DNA of 64,000 nt, from contig NC_041784.1 of the NCBI RefSeq assembly GCF_900090045.1, positions 1,714,001-1,778,000 of the forward strand, given 5' to 3'. Positions 36,695 to 50,100 of this stretch are shown piece after piece. The notes under the pieces were generated by a model. It saw nothing but the letters and a program-made list of their open reading frames with translations. It was not told where the DNA came from and ran no database searches. Made by a program: the position numbers and the translations under genes. This DNA is from Plasmodium malariae. Lineage: Eukaryota; Apicomplexa; Aconoidasida; Haemosporida; Plasmodiidae. How positions within the stretch are numbered: the stretch's first letter is position 1; every line of letters starts with the position of its first letter.

Positions 36695-37220
36695 TCATTC
36701 TTCTCTATCTAAAAAAGGAAAAAAAGGAGAACGTAAATAAGGGGAAAAAGTGCAATGGTATATGTGAAGTTAAAAAATTGTAAAAAAACAAAAAACAAAC
36801 AGGTATCATTCAACAAAAGCTTAATCGAATCGGTAAAAGGTTCAATTACAACTTTATTTATACAAAAAAACATAAAATTATAGTTTTTTTCTACTTACTC
36901 CACATGGATAAATTGTTGTTATATGCAGAGTAATTGTAATTTCTGTTACTATAATTATTTTGTTGCTGGTATTGTGTACTTTGATAATAATTTTGTAAAC
37001 CTGGAGGAGATTGCAAAGCATAACTAAAATTGTTATAATTAAAAAAGTTGTTCGTGTTGTCTCTCGTTCCATTATATCCACTGCTACTGCTGTAGTTCCT
37101 GAAAAAAAAAAAAAAAAATAATAATAATTAAAAATGCATATATACATTACATAAAATTCGAAAACATATATATATATACAATACATAATGCGAAAATACA
37201 AACTGAGCGCGCTGTATAAT

Positions 37221-37257
<37 letters not shown>

Positions 37258-40200
37258 CATACTTATTTCTCCTTACATAAACATTCGTGCAGAAAGGTTC
37301 TATTTATTAGTTTTTTTTTTTTTTTTTTTTTTTTTCTTAAACTTACAAGTTACTGGTGTAATTAAAATTATTCTTGTTGTTCCTATTATAATTGTAATTT
37401 AGGTTATAATGATTTAAATTTTTTTCATTAACACTATTCCAATTATTCCTATATGCAGTAACACTTGTATTTGCATTAGTAGTGCCTACATTATTATTCA
37501 AATAACTACTGTTTTGTTCTTTATCTTGTGACATATTAAATCCAGGAGGAATGTTGTAATTGTTGGAGTTTACATTATTATAATAATTACTATTATGATA
37601 TAGCTGTTTATTTATATAACTATTTTGAGTACTGCTGTTTAAGTTATTCGTTTCTACTTTTCCTGTTACGGAAGAGGATGTAGAGGAAGCTGTGTTTTGT
37701 GAGTTATTTGGATTCATTTGACTTTGAGTGTACTGGTTTATGGAACTACTATTATTATTGTTGTTGTTATTGTTATTGTTGCTATTATTATTGTTGTTGT
37801 TCACCAAATTTTGCTGATGTTGTTGTTCTGCATGTTTATTGTGGCTGTGTTGATTACTGGAATGCTGATTATTGTTCAGATGCGTCGTATTTTTATTTTG
37901 CACACTTTGGTTTTGTTTCATTGATTGGATTGGGGGTGGAAACTGTAATTGTATGTCATTCATATTTTTATTCATTTGTTGCTTATTTTTTAATTCGCTA
38001 GTTGTATTCGTTGTACATGAAATATTTAAGTTTGGGTTTACATTGCTACTCATATTAGTTAGAGACAAATTGTTAATAACATTGTTAGATGTGTCTAAGC
38101 ATGAATTGTTGTTTATATTGGTCGAATTTTGATTAGAATTATTTTGATTTTCATGTGTTAAATTTTGAGGTTGTAAGGAACCTGAAATGGAAATATCCCC
38201 TGAATTGCTTAAATTGTCATCGTCTGTATTTAACTGATTTTTTTTTACATTAACATTCATAAAATTTACATAATTATTCATGTGCATATTATTATTGTGT
38301 ACATATAAATTACTCTCATCGAAATTGTCATAATTCATATTATAATTATAATTACTGTTATGAATACTATTATTTTTGTTATAATGATTGTTAATTAAAC
38401 CGTATTGAGGAACTAGGGTTTGTGTAGTGTATCCATTATAATGCATATTGTTGTATGGATAGGACAAATTCGTATATGAATAATTAAATTGGTTTGCTAA
38501 ACCTGGTGGGGAATTATATGAATTGTATATGCTACTACTGCTTAAATTGTTCATGCCCATATTAATTAAATTCATGTTGCTCACATCGGTGTTTGTATTC
38601 TTATTCGACATGCTGCTAACTGTATTACTGGCGTTCACATTTGCACTAGCACTAGCATTAACAGTAGCACTGTTATTATTGTTACTACTACTATTGTTAT
38701 TGTTGTTGTTGCTGTTGTTGATATTGTTATTGTTGTTGTTGTTGTTATTACTGCTGTTACTATTACTGTTATTCGCACCACTGTTGTTACTATTATTTGC
38801 GGATACGTTATTAGTACTTACAGAATTTCCCGAATTTTGATGACTCTGCAAGAATTTTTGTGAAATTTGATTTAGATGTATAGAACTTGAATCTTCTATG
38901 TCGTGGTCATAATTCTTACTTTTCAATGTACTTTGAATATATTTATTATTCTTTCCACTTATCAAAGCTGATGAAGAATTATCCTGGGACGAATGAATCG
39001 CTTGTGAAGAGTGGTTGATAAACATAGAAGAAGAATGATTATTTAGTAAATGCCTAGTATTTTGGTTAGTACTGTTTAAAGAAGTGTGTAATTGCTGATG
39101 ATGATAACTAGATGAAGATGCTCCTGCTGCTCCTGAACTTGTGGTTGTCATTTTGGGTACATATATATTGTGAGACCTTGTATTAATATGTGAATGTTTA
39201 TTATTTGATGACGAAAAAATTGATTTTGTTTTGTTATCATTTAATAGATCACTGTTTATATTATCCTCTCTCTTTTGATGCTTATTTTTAAAATCGAAAT
39301 GTTTGATATCTCTTTCTTTTGGATTTCTCATATCGTTGTTATGGTCATAATTTCCATTAGTTCCCTCCTTATTATTGTTATGCATTGCTGAGGAGTTTCT
39401 ATTACTGCTACTGTTATTCATATTATTATTACTGTTACTATTAATATTATTATTACTATTGTTGTTAATATTATTATTACTATTGTTGTTAATATTATTA
39501 TTACTATTGTTGTTAATGTTATTAATACTGTTGTTGTTAATATTATTATTACTATTGTTAATACTATTATTACTACTGTTATTATTATTATTATTGCTAT
39601 CACTGCCTATGGTAATTGCAGAAGAATCAATACCATAATTTTTTCTAATATAATTTTTTTTCCTTGTTTCTACATTCATCAATCTATTATTATTATAAGT
39701 ACTACTATTATAATGAGTACTGTTATTATTTTTCATTTGTTCCATTTTATTATCCGACACATCGATGTTTTCTATTTGATTTCCACTAATGTTTATATTT
39801 CCAAAGAATATTTTCTTATTCATATTATTTCCCATCAGTGATAAATTGGGCATATATATTGGTATAACATTATTGTTCTTGTCTATTCCTTCTTGACATT
39901 CTGGAATTGTAACATCTTCTGGGACTATTTTTTCCCCACTAATTGTTATCTTCATATTATTATTATTATTATTAATGACCATTTTATTTTTTCCTTTTTT
40001 CATATCAAGCGATGTTCCAATAGAATACTTCATTTGGTTTGATAAATTGGTATCACTATTATTCAACATATTCTCTTGATCACTCTTTTTTTTCTTTTTC
40101 TTTTTTTTTTCGTCTGTATCCATTTTTGCCTCTTTAACTTTTCCCTTTTTTTCTTCTTCTATCAATTTATTACTGGAAATTATATCTTTCTTGTTAATGT

Positions 40201-42457
40201 TGCTATTATTGTTATTATTATTACTACTATTATTGTTACTATTATCGTTTACATGCCCATCCTTTTCTACCTTATTTTTACTTTCTACAAGTTGTTGATC
40301 CTTGTTACTGTAATCTTCCGCAAATGTTCTGTTAATTTTCTCACTGTTAACAGATTCATTTTTCACTAGTTTACTACAACTTAAAATGGTACCTTTTACA
40401 GCACGTGACTCAAGTTTTTCCATATCCTTAGAATACTTCTTATTCACAAGCTCATTATTTCCCCCAACTTCCGTAGATAAATTCTGATTGTTCATGTTCT
40501 CAGAAATGATTTCTTTTTTCTTTGTTTTTGTGGCTTTATTATTCGATATCCCTTTTTTATTTTCCTGCTGATTATTTTGATCTTTTTTCAATTCCTTCGA
40601 AGAATTTACCACAGTTCTGGTTGAACAGGAATTATCTGATTTTTCATTATACTCGTTGGTGTTCCCACCAGTACAATTACCTTTTGTAATAACTGATACC
40701 CATAATTTTTCTGGCTTGCTATTTTTAATAGGAACCAAATGAATTTTGTTTTGTTTTTTTTCTTTTTTTTCTTCATCATTTGCATTATTATCATTCAATA
40801 CAATTTGGGAAGGTATAATATTGTTTCTTTTAACATCTGTACTTTTAGTTTCTTCAGAAGAAGAATGTTTAATTCTGTTATTAACAACTGATGCATACGA
40901 TGTGTTAACATTCATTTTTTCGCTTCCTGTTTTAGCATCTAGCACTTTCTTCTTATCACTATTTTCAAAACTGTTTGAATGTTCGTTAGTACTTACTTCA
41001 TAATTTAACTTTTGTCCCGTATATGGATCGTACTCTTGATCTATACTGTTATTTTTACTAAAACTTCTTTTTTTTCTAAAACTTTTTTTACTCAAATAAT
41101 TTTTTTTCTGATTCCCTTTTGCATACGAATTGAAATAACTATTACCAGAATTGTATAGATTTAACCTGCTATTATAAAGAGAAAATCTCTTCTTTCCATT
41201 TCTTGTAATAATGGAATCATTTAATGGTTTGTTATATCTATTGTAATTTTTATTAAAATATTTATCATGATAATTGAAGTTGCTATATCTGCTAAAATTC
41301 GAGATAGTCGTAGTCGTTCCAAGGTAATTCATTCCTACGTTTGCTGAATAATTGTTGTTACTGCCACTGTAATTATTACTAAAATTATTATTATTATTAC
41401 TACTGTTATTAGCAGTGGTTGTAATAAGAGTTGTCTTATTCTTATAATCCTTTTTACTAAAATGCTCATCATTTAACTTGTATCCCGCTATTCTGCTGTC
41501 TTCCAACTTAAAATATTTTTTTTTATCATAATGATTAATAAAATAACTATTATTATTATAACCGTTTATATTACTACTTTTTCTGTTCATAAGACTCTCA
41601 TCGTTTACTACACCATCTGGTTCTTTGAAATTTTTTTTATTTTTTTTGTGCTCATCTTTTTCTTCTTCCACTGAATGATTCAAGAAATCCTCATCATGCG
41701 ATTCATTTACATCATTTTTTTTTTCTTCTTCTAGTTTTATATCTCCTTTCTTTTTTTTTATTACTTTTTCATTTTTTGTCTCATAATTGTTCCCTCCCAC
41801 TACTTCTACTGATTTTATATTCAAAATTTTTCTTGAATTTTCGTTGATATCTATTTTTTCTTTAGTTCCCCTTTCTTCATGAGTATTTTTACTAATTTCA
41901 TGTAACGTTGATGCTTTTTGGTTTTTTGTATTGGAATTTATAAAATATGTTATTTTACTATTTTTCGGAACAGTTTTATTTGGTTGCCCAAATGAACTGG
42001 AATTTATGGTACTTTTATTTTTTCGTAAATCTTTATCTTTTATGTTAAAATCTTTTGAAAATAGTTTTTCAAATTGCTTATTATTTTTTCTTCCGATATT
42101 ATTTTGCGTTAAATTATTTTTTTTATTAATCTTTTCAGTAAGTTTCTTACTTTTTTTACTTTTTACTGTTTCCCATAAACCTTCATCATTTCCTTCTTTA
42201 GATTCCATAATATTACATAGTTCTAATTGAATTTTTTCTATATCAAATTTATATAAGCTAATAAAATTATAAACATCTTCCTTATTATATCCATAATAAT
42301 CTAAAATTGGTGATATTATTTCAATTAATTTTTCTGTTCTCGGTGAATAACATGATGATTTATCTTCTATTTTCTTTTTGGACAATGAACTCCATTTACT
42401 TTTGTTTAAGTTCTTAAGGCTTAAAACCATTGTTTCGTTTGTAGTTGACTTTTCCAT
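36695..42457 (-). CDS. Giant Asn-rich protein with UBA/CUE-like N-terminus
   Basis: Exon 1 (37347-42457) encodes 1703 codons. It ends in TT before a perfect gtaagt, and exon 2 (from 37098) completes the Leu codon after a poly-pyrimidine tract. Exon 2 can end at an in-frame TAG (36891), or splice at another gtaagt (exon end 36899) to a 14-nt last exon ending at 36695; I list the latter, 1774 residues in all. Residues about 43-86 (TEKLIEIISPILDYYGYNKE then DVYNFISLYKFD) look like a UBA/CUE-type three-helix segment, followed by LWETVKSKKSKK. That layout resembles yeast Def1 and plant GIP1-type proteins. The rest is low complexity: Asn runs, His/Gln patches, and three PPG[L/F] sites (SPPGL, IPPGF, SPPGL) near the end. 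A role in ubiquitin- or RNA-linked regulation is only a guess. Confidence 0.85.
39415..39605 (-). repeat. Asn/Ser/Ile codon microsatellite
   Basis: A tract of AAT/AAC/AGT/ATT triplets inside the Asn-rich gene, giving NNNSNNNIN-type repeats about 60 residues long. Similar shorter runs occur near 37750-37800, 38640-38800 and 40200-40245. All are in frame and slippage-prone. Confidence 0.85.
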
Positions 42458-43316
42458 TATTCTAAATTAATATATATATGCATATTTATTTTTTTTTTTA
42501 TTTGCTTTTCCTTTTACGTGCTCTTTTGTATTTGTTAGTGTATATATATTATTGCATAAAAACTATGTGTACGCAACTGCGAATATAAGATTATACAGGA
42601 GTATGTATATATATATACACCCATATATGTGTATGTATATCTATATATACGTGTGCGATAATTTAAACCCAATTTTTTATATATGGCACAACATTTACTT
42701 TAAAATTAATTCATATGTACCCAGTAATGTGTACATATACATATATATGTACTACTCGCATATCCCTTATAACTTTCCTTCTCCTTGAGTATTTTATCAC
42801 AAAATTCTACTTTATGTTGTCCTTGACAAATATTAAAAAAAAAAAAAAGAGATAGAGCAGATATTACTTGTATTCTGAAGTGAAAAAAAATATAAAACAA
42901 TTGATACTATAAATATATATAACTTCTTCTACTAATTATAAAATATCCTGTTTTGGTTTTTGTTTTTTTTTTTTTTTTTTACTATTTTTATATAATATAT
43001 ATTTGTTCCTAATTTTTTTATTCTTGTATGTAAATTAACATTATATATTTTATTTAATTCTTATATTAACACTATATATATATATAATATATATATATAT
43101 AATATGTGTATCGATTATAATTCTTCCTATACTTCATTAATTATTTCTTGTAATGAAATAAAAACCAAGTAAAATTTACTACATAATATAAAAAAACATT
43201 TAAATTTTTTTACACGTAATATTAATCATGAATCGATAATGTAGTAAAATTAATATTCATTTTTAAAAATATAATTATACAAGTGGAAAAAAAAAATGCA
43301 TAATATGCATGTTTAC

Positions 43317-43349
<33 letters not shown>

Positions 43350-43799
43350 ATATAAATATTTTTACAAGTACATGTTGAAGTACATAAAAATATGCAAGGC
43401 GTACATTATCAATTGTATACTTAAATAAATAAATTACAATGTAGCGCAATGTTTGATATATAAACAAAAGTTTAAAAATATACAAAGGTTATATACACGT
43501 ACATAATCTCTTTTTCATAAGCATCTTCAAAATGATACAACTTAATTATTCGAAATAGGTAAAGAAAAAGTAAAAGTACATAAGTATACATATATATATA
43601 TTTATATACATAAGCATATAATATATCATATGTACATTTTTATGTCATAATATAGGCATTTTATTATATAAATATACATTATTGTATGTTAATAAATAGA
43701 AAGAGGTTTTTCTATTCATAAAAAATGTATGTTCATTGCGATATTTTCTTATAAACTAAAAAGATGTAACTTTTTTTCCTTCTCAGTAAATATACATAT

Positions 43800-44065
43800 A
43801 TATATATATTTTAAGTATTATATATATATTTTATGTATTATATACATATACTTTATGTATTATGTATATATATTTTATGTATTATATATATATATTTTAT
43901 GTATTATATATATATATCTTATGTATTATATATATATATTTTATGTATTATATACATATATTTTATGTATTATATATATATATTTTATGTATTATATATA
44001 TTATTTTATGTATTATATATATATATATATTTTAAGTATTATATATGTATATTTTATGTATTGTA
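43800..44065. repeat. About 21-bp AT-only tandem repeat
   Basis: Ten or more degenerate copies of a unit containing attttatgtattatatata. It is open in more than one frame but reads only as Tyr/Ile/Met/Phe periodic peptides, so it is not a gene. Confidence 0.9.
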
Positions 44066-44955
44066 TGAATAATAAAACTTTACAAATATTAAAAAAGTGG
44101 CTATGTCGTATTGTAACTGTAAAATACAGATAAATAATAATTAAAAAACTTGTATGTAAAATATATATATGTATGCATAATATATTATATAAATTACATA
44201 TAAATTTTTATGTATTATTTATTCTTTATCCATTTAACACTTTTTATTTTGTTTTATAAACATAATATATATAGTAATAACATACTTCTTTTTTACTCAT
44301 TTCTTATTCTTTTTTTTTATCCTTTTTTTTTTTATTATCACTTGCTATTAAATTTTAATATGTGAAAATTTATTTTTTTCACCGGAGGGTTATACATAAC
44401 ATGTGTTTTTTTTTGAAATAAATACTCTTTTTTTTTTTTATATACATATAAAAATAAATGATTATGTATGGCTAAAATAAAACATTAAATTACCAATCGT
44501 TATTTACGGCCACGATCTTAATTATATATTGTACATATATATATATATATATATATAATAATTATATTAGTAGAATTTTACAAAGCCAAAAGGAAGAAAA
44601 ATAGGAAGCATTCGATTTTTTTTTTTTTTTTTTTTTTTGTATTTGTAAAACTACATAAGTGGACATGCTTAACAATTTATTCTTTTTTCATTTTTATATA
44701 CTTTATTTTTTTCCATATTTTTTGGCAATAAAATATAATTATTATAATAATATATTTGTGGCATTGCCTATTTTAATAATTGTACATAAAATAACACTAT
44801 TGCATAAAGAAAAGAAAGGTTTTTTTTTTTTTTCTCTTTTCTTGACATTATTGTTTATAATTATAGGTACTTCTGTATTATATACTTATTTTACAAAAAA
44901 AAAAAAAAAAAAAAAAAAAAAAGCCAACTTTTTGATATGTGTTTGAACTTGAATA

Positions 44956-44988
<33 letters not shown>

Positions 44989-45256
44989 ATTTATAGTAAA
45001 CCATATATTTATATACTCTTATAGGTATTTCAAAATGTGAAAGGGGGTATAAGTGATTGAGTTGAGTGGATGGAATAAAAAAAAAACATTAAATACATAG
45101 TCTATGTATTGGATATATATGCAATTTTTGTTTTTCCTTATTAGCTTTATTTCACATATTTTTCTAACTTTAATTTTGCTATTTCTTTTTTTTTTTTATC
45201 CTAGTATTTAATGAAACATATAAACTTTATTGTACATGTGTACATTATGTATGTAA

Positions 45257-45301
<45 letters not shown>

Positions 45302-45752
45302 GATTGTATTATGAAAATTGTGATTAATTAATTTATGTAATTTTTTTTTTTTCTTTTTTTTATATTTTTAATTAATATATATTGAATTTATTGACATGTG
45401 TATATACAATTTCAATGTAAAATTATAAATTGCATTTTTTATAGTAGGAAGTTTAAGAGAGAAGAATTATTTCTTGTTAAAATGAAAAAGGAAAAAAAAA
45501 AAATTACACCATTTATGAAAAGGATATTATAAGGCTACTAAAAGAATGAAAAAACATATATATACAATATATATATTTATTTATATATATAATAAAATAA
45601 AAGTGCACACTATATAAAAAATACTTGCAATTTTTTTTTTTTGGAATATATAGAAGATTGTATATTATTAATCTAATTACGTATATATTTTTAGTAATCT
45701 TTTTTTGTTTGATCTATATTAAAAAGTACTTAAAAAAAAAAAGTATATCTTT

Positions 45753-46673
45753 TTAGTAAATTTTAAATTTGTTAGAAATGTTTGCAAATAAGGTATCAGC
45801 ATATGACACGAGAACGTTTTTGGTCTCTGTGTTTTGTATTTGCTCATTTTGACCTTGAATTTATTTAATAAAATTAACTGTTCTAGTGTTCCTATACTAG
45901 AATGAATTAAAGTACTTAGCATATAAAATAAGTGTATATATGTATGCTTACGTGTATCTACACATTATGTTTGCATTTCCGCGTAGGGAATTTTGGAAGT
46001 AAAAAGAATAAAATTTAACATAAGGTTATCTTAAGCTTTTTTTGTACTTCTGTAATTTTAAAGAGAAAAAAGAAGACTTATATAAATTTGTTTTAAGTAA
46101 ACCCAAAATTTTCTTAATTTTTTAATGTAAACGAAAAATGGGGGGAAAATAAAATTGACAAATTTTAAGAATACATGAGAAAATATATACTGAAATGAGA
46201 AGAAAAAGAAAGGGAATAAACATTTTATATGTATTTTTTTTTTTTTTAGCTTGTATATATTAAGTGGTATGTAATAAAAAAACTTATTCATAAGCACTTT
46301 TATTATCTTATGGGTTTTGAAAAAAATTATTCTATTTTCTCATGTAGAAATGATAAAACATTTTTCTACTCATATAAAATAGATTCTCGTATGAGTGTGC
46401 TTTTAAAAAGGAAAAATTACAAAGTTTAAAAAACACAGAACATGAAATATTCAATAAAAAAGATTGTAGTAAAAATAAAATGTGGTAAATGAAATAAAAA
46501 AATATACACTTTCGCAATGTAATGAATGCAGAATGTATTAGCACTGGATGAAAAATTGTTCCTGAAATGTGCACAAATGTTTGTGTACAAATATACATAT
46601 ATATTTATATATACATATAAATTTGAGGAAAGGCAAATGCAATACAACGATATATACCCTCTTCTGGATTCAT
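45753..46673 (-). CDS. Candidate small multi-exon gene, apparently frameshifted
   Basis: Minus-strand pieces that join by phase: 46658-46673 (ATG, reading MNPEE plus one base), 46510-46561 (TIFHPVLIHSAFITLR), 46370-46399 (TLIRESILY) and an exon from 45896 reading IGTLEQLILLNKFK. Each boundary has GT/AG ends. The last exon then continues sensibly only if the frame moves by one base, giving QNEQIQNTETKNVLV and YADTLFANISNKFKIY before a TAA at 45753-45755. The total would be roughly 80 residues. The peptides have ordinary composition unlike surrounding repeats, which argues for a real gene, but the shift means an error, decay or a wrong exon model. I recognise no family. Confidence 0.3.
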
Positions 46674-47118
46674 ATTCTTAATGTTGAATATACCATCAAC
46701 ATAACTTTTACCTTAAAAATTTTTTTTTCTGCCAGAAATGTATATATTGAACATGTATTTAATATTTTATTAATATATATAACAATAAAAAAATAAATAT
46801 ATTCTGTTGATATATAAAAAATATATGGTTTCCATAAACATAAAAAAGGTTAGGCATATTATGTTAATTATTTACATGTTTTTGAATTATAATGAAGTAT
46901 GAATATAATAGAAAAACCAACAGCGTTCTTCATTTGCAAGTTTTTATTTTTTTATTATATTTATAAAAAACCTTCCTTTCCGTTTGATTCATTGGTACTA
47001 TAGAAACATTAAAAAAAAAAAAAAAAAGAAATATATACATGCACATATAAGTACACATATACTAATACGTATATGGGATCGTATCCTGGACAAAAGATAT
47101 ATTCACAAATGCTTTAAA

Positions 47119-50100
47119 GAATTTCTTAACGTTTCGTTCACACTTTTGACAACTGTTATTCAGTATTATTATACATCGTTTATGCATCATTTGCTGTATG
47201 TCACTGTTACTAATTGTACATTTTTTTTTTTTTTTTTTTTTGGGGGGGGGTATTAGAGATGCAAAATAAATAATAAGAAAATTCCTCATGTGTGTATCAT
47301 TCAAATATTGGGTCTAAGTTATTATGGGCAAAGCGTGTGCTTGTATATTCATGACGTAAGCTCTTAAGACACAAAAAAAATAAAATAAAAAATGAAATAA
47401 AAAATAAAATAAAAAATAAAATAAGAAGGATAAAAAAAGAGAAAAAATTTGCAACCAAATATGTAATGTAATGTATTTTTTTTTTTTTTTCTCCCTTACG
47501 TAAATTTTTGTAGTTCTTCCCATTTTTCTACGTATTAATACCTCCAGAAGAAAAAGCAAGTAACAAATATGTATATATATATAAAAGAAAAAAGAAGAAA
47601 AGAAAAAATAGGAATTAAAATGTTCAAATTGAAAAGATTATGTTGAAATAGTTAAATTGAATTATACTAAATGAAATCAGTCCTCTATCTATTTCTGTAC
47701 ATCCATACAACCCTCTACATATACTTGCATACCTCCTATGAGAATACATGTTTAATGAAAATTTCTTTAACTTCATAGACTCAAAATTGGAATTGGAAAT
47801 ATGCGAATTTTTAGAAGGAGAATATGGAAAAATAAAAAAAAACAAAAGAGAAAATGTATGCATATACAATATCGAACGAGTAAAAAAAAAATGCATTTAC
47901 GGTTATAATGAAGAACCAGAAGACTTCCTGAAAATTTATTTACTATACCCTAATACGATTTATTATTTTGCTAGTTTACTAAAAAAGAATATATTTAAAA
48001 ATAGAGTATGGGAATTGTATGAAGTTCACATAAATTACATGCTACATTTTTTGTGCATGAAAAATATTTATGGTTGTTCAGAAATTTATATTGACAAAAA
48101 TATTCTATTTCGAAAAGAATTTTTCAATGAAATAAATTTTAAGTGTTTTATGGAAGAAGAAAAATGGAACTTACAAAAAGCGTATTCTATTGAAAATATC
48201 AAGAGGAACAAATATTTAGATGTTGAAGCACCATTCTTTTTTACGAGCAAAACAACAAATGTTAATTTTTCAAATTTAAAAAGAGAAACTTTGTATGATA
48301 TAGAATGTGATATAAAACACGAACACATTTTGAATGATCGTATTTATTCATATGAATTTGAAAAACATAAAATAAAATGGAAGCAAGAACTAAATTTTGA
48401 TTTACCAGTTAAATATTTAGATTCTTTTTCTAAGCTGTGGATAAAGGAGAAAAAAAGGTGCAAAAATGTGAACCCAGATTTAGTTAGAAGCATTTTTAAC
48501 TTTGAAGATTTTGATAGAGATTTAAACTTTGCTTCGTTCGATATACTAACAGAGAGAACGAAAAATACGTTTGGCGAGTTTTTAAAATTTATGAAAAGGG
48601 AGAATCAGGAAAGGGAAGAAGTAAATATGATTAGTGAAGGGAAAGACGGAGGTATGAATTTGGAATTAGAGGTGGTCAGCGAGGGGAACAAGAAAAATAT
48701 CTATTTTGGAGAAGCAAAACTGATTAGCGAGGGGAAAGAAGCAGGTATTTATTTGGAAGAAGCACAGTACATTAAGGAGAACATAGAAACAAACGTTTAT
48801 TTGAAAAAAGAAGGGATGGAAGAAGTATCAAGTATTTGCTATGAAGGTACTAATAAAAATGATTTCAATGCAGGAAATAAATATGGAATGAATTTAAGTA
48901 ATAAGAACTACAAGGAATTAGCACCAATTAATTTAACACAAACCTACGCACTTAATGATGAGAAGAGAAAATGTATAGCATCTTTTGAAATCAACAATAA
49001 AAGAAAAGACATTATTAGATATGTTTATAAAAAAGAACCACCTAAAATAAAAGAATGTTATGCAACTTACAACAACTTGAGCATTACAAGAATGAAAGAA
49101 ATGGAGAAAAATCATGTTAATAATAATAATTGTGAACATAAATTTCATCAAAATGAACATTCTGCGAAGAATGAAGTTGTAGGATTAAATAACGAGAAGA
49201 AAAAGAAGAGAAAGAAAGAGAAGGAGAAAAAAATAAACATAAAATATGGGAACATATTTTTTCTTGAAATTCTTACTGAAATTAAAATTGAGAATTACGA
49301 CATGTCAAATTATAATGATGACGAAATAAAAGCTGTATTTTATTTAACTAGAGATGAAAGACTTTTAAATTATCATGATGAATATAACAATTGTATAGGT
49401 ATTATAGCTACTCAGCCGTTTCCTGATATTTCATTCCATTTCGATAAAGTTAATGAAGATATAGAAAAAAAAAAAAAGAAATACAAACGCCCACTAAAGC
49501 AATGTACTACTCTAACGACATGTAATAATGGAGTTCGCATATGTAAGGACCATTTTATTTTAACAGGTGAAGAAGAAGAAGATAACCAAGAGAATGAAAC
49601 ATCACACGAGAGAGGTAAAAAAAATGGAAGAAGCAATGACTTCATAGGGTACAGTAATGAGGAAAAACTGTTTCCATTTCCTGTGGATTATAGTAGAATA
49701 AATTTATGTATTGTAGAAAATGAAGAGGAGCTTATCAAAAAGTTGGTTGACAAAATTAATTTTTATTCCCCTTTAAGTATAGTGTCTTATGAAAACGACA
49801 AGTACAATATCAGTTACTTAAATCAAAGATGTTTAGCCTTAAATATGGGAAATTTCTATATGCGCATTAGTAAGTTAAATGATCAAAAGAATTTTACAGA
49901 TTTTAATAATTCATATAATAAAAATATAAAAGGTAAAATAATTGAGAGTTTGTATAAATTATCGAACGTAGCCAATACATCATTTGAAAATTTATGTAAA
50001 CATTATTTAAATATAAATATACCTACCATAAGCAAGTATACACTGTATTATTGGTATAGCTATGAGAAGAAAGAAGGATCATCAAATAGTTTTTATCCAA

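Larger units (their letters stand above)
42458..47118. other. 4.6-kb repeat-rich divergent intergenic region
   Basis: Separates the divergently transcribed Asn-rich and polymerase zeta genes, so it should hold both promoters. It contains many (TA)n runs (42605, 43080, 43320, 45260) and a roughly 21-bp tandem repeat at 43800-44065. The only gene-like part I found is the minus-strand candidate at 45753-46673. The first exon(s) of polymerase zeta may also lie in the right-hand end. Confidence 0.6.

Noticed and set aside
39375..39638. Plus-strand Leu-rich frame
   Set aside because: Shadow of the Asn-codon tract in the minus-strand Asn-rich gene.
43729..44133. 134-codon open frame
   Set aside because: Entirely AT tandem repeat (Tyr/Ile/Met/Phe).
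42458..45700. Centromere
   Set aside because: AT-rich and repeat-rich, but it is interrupted by mixed sequence and lacks a compact, uniformly near-pure AT core of about 2 kb.
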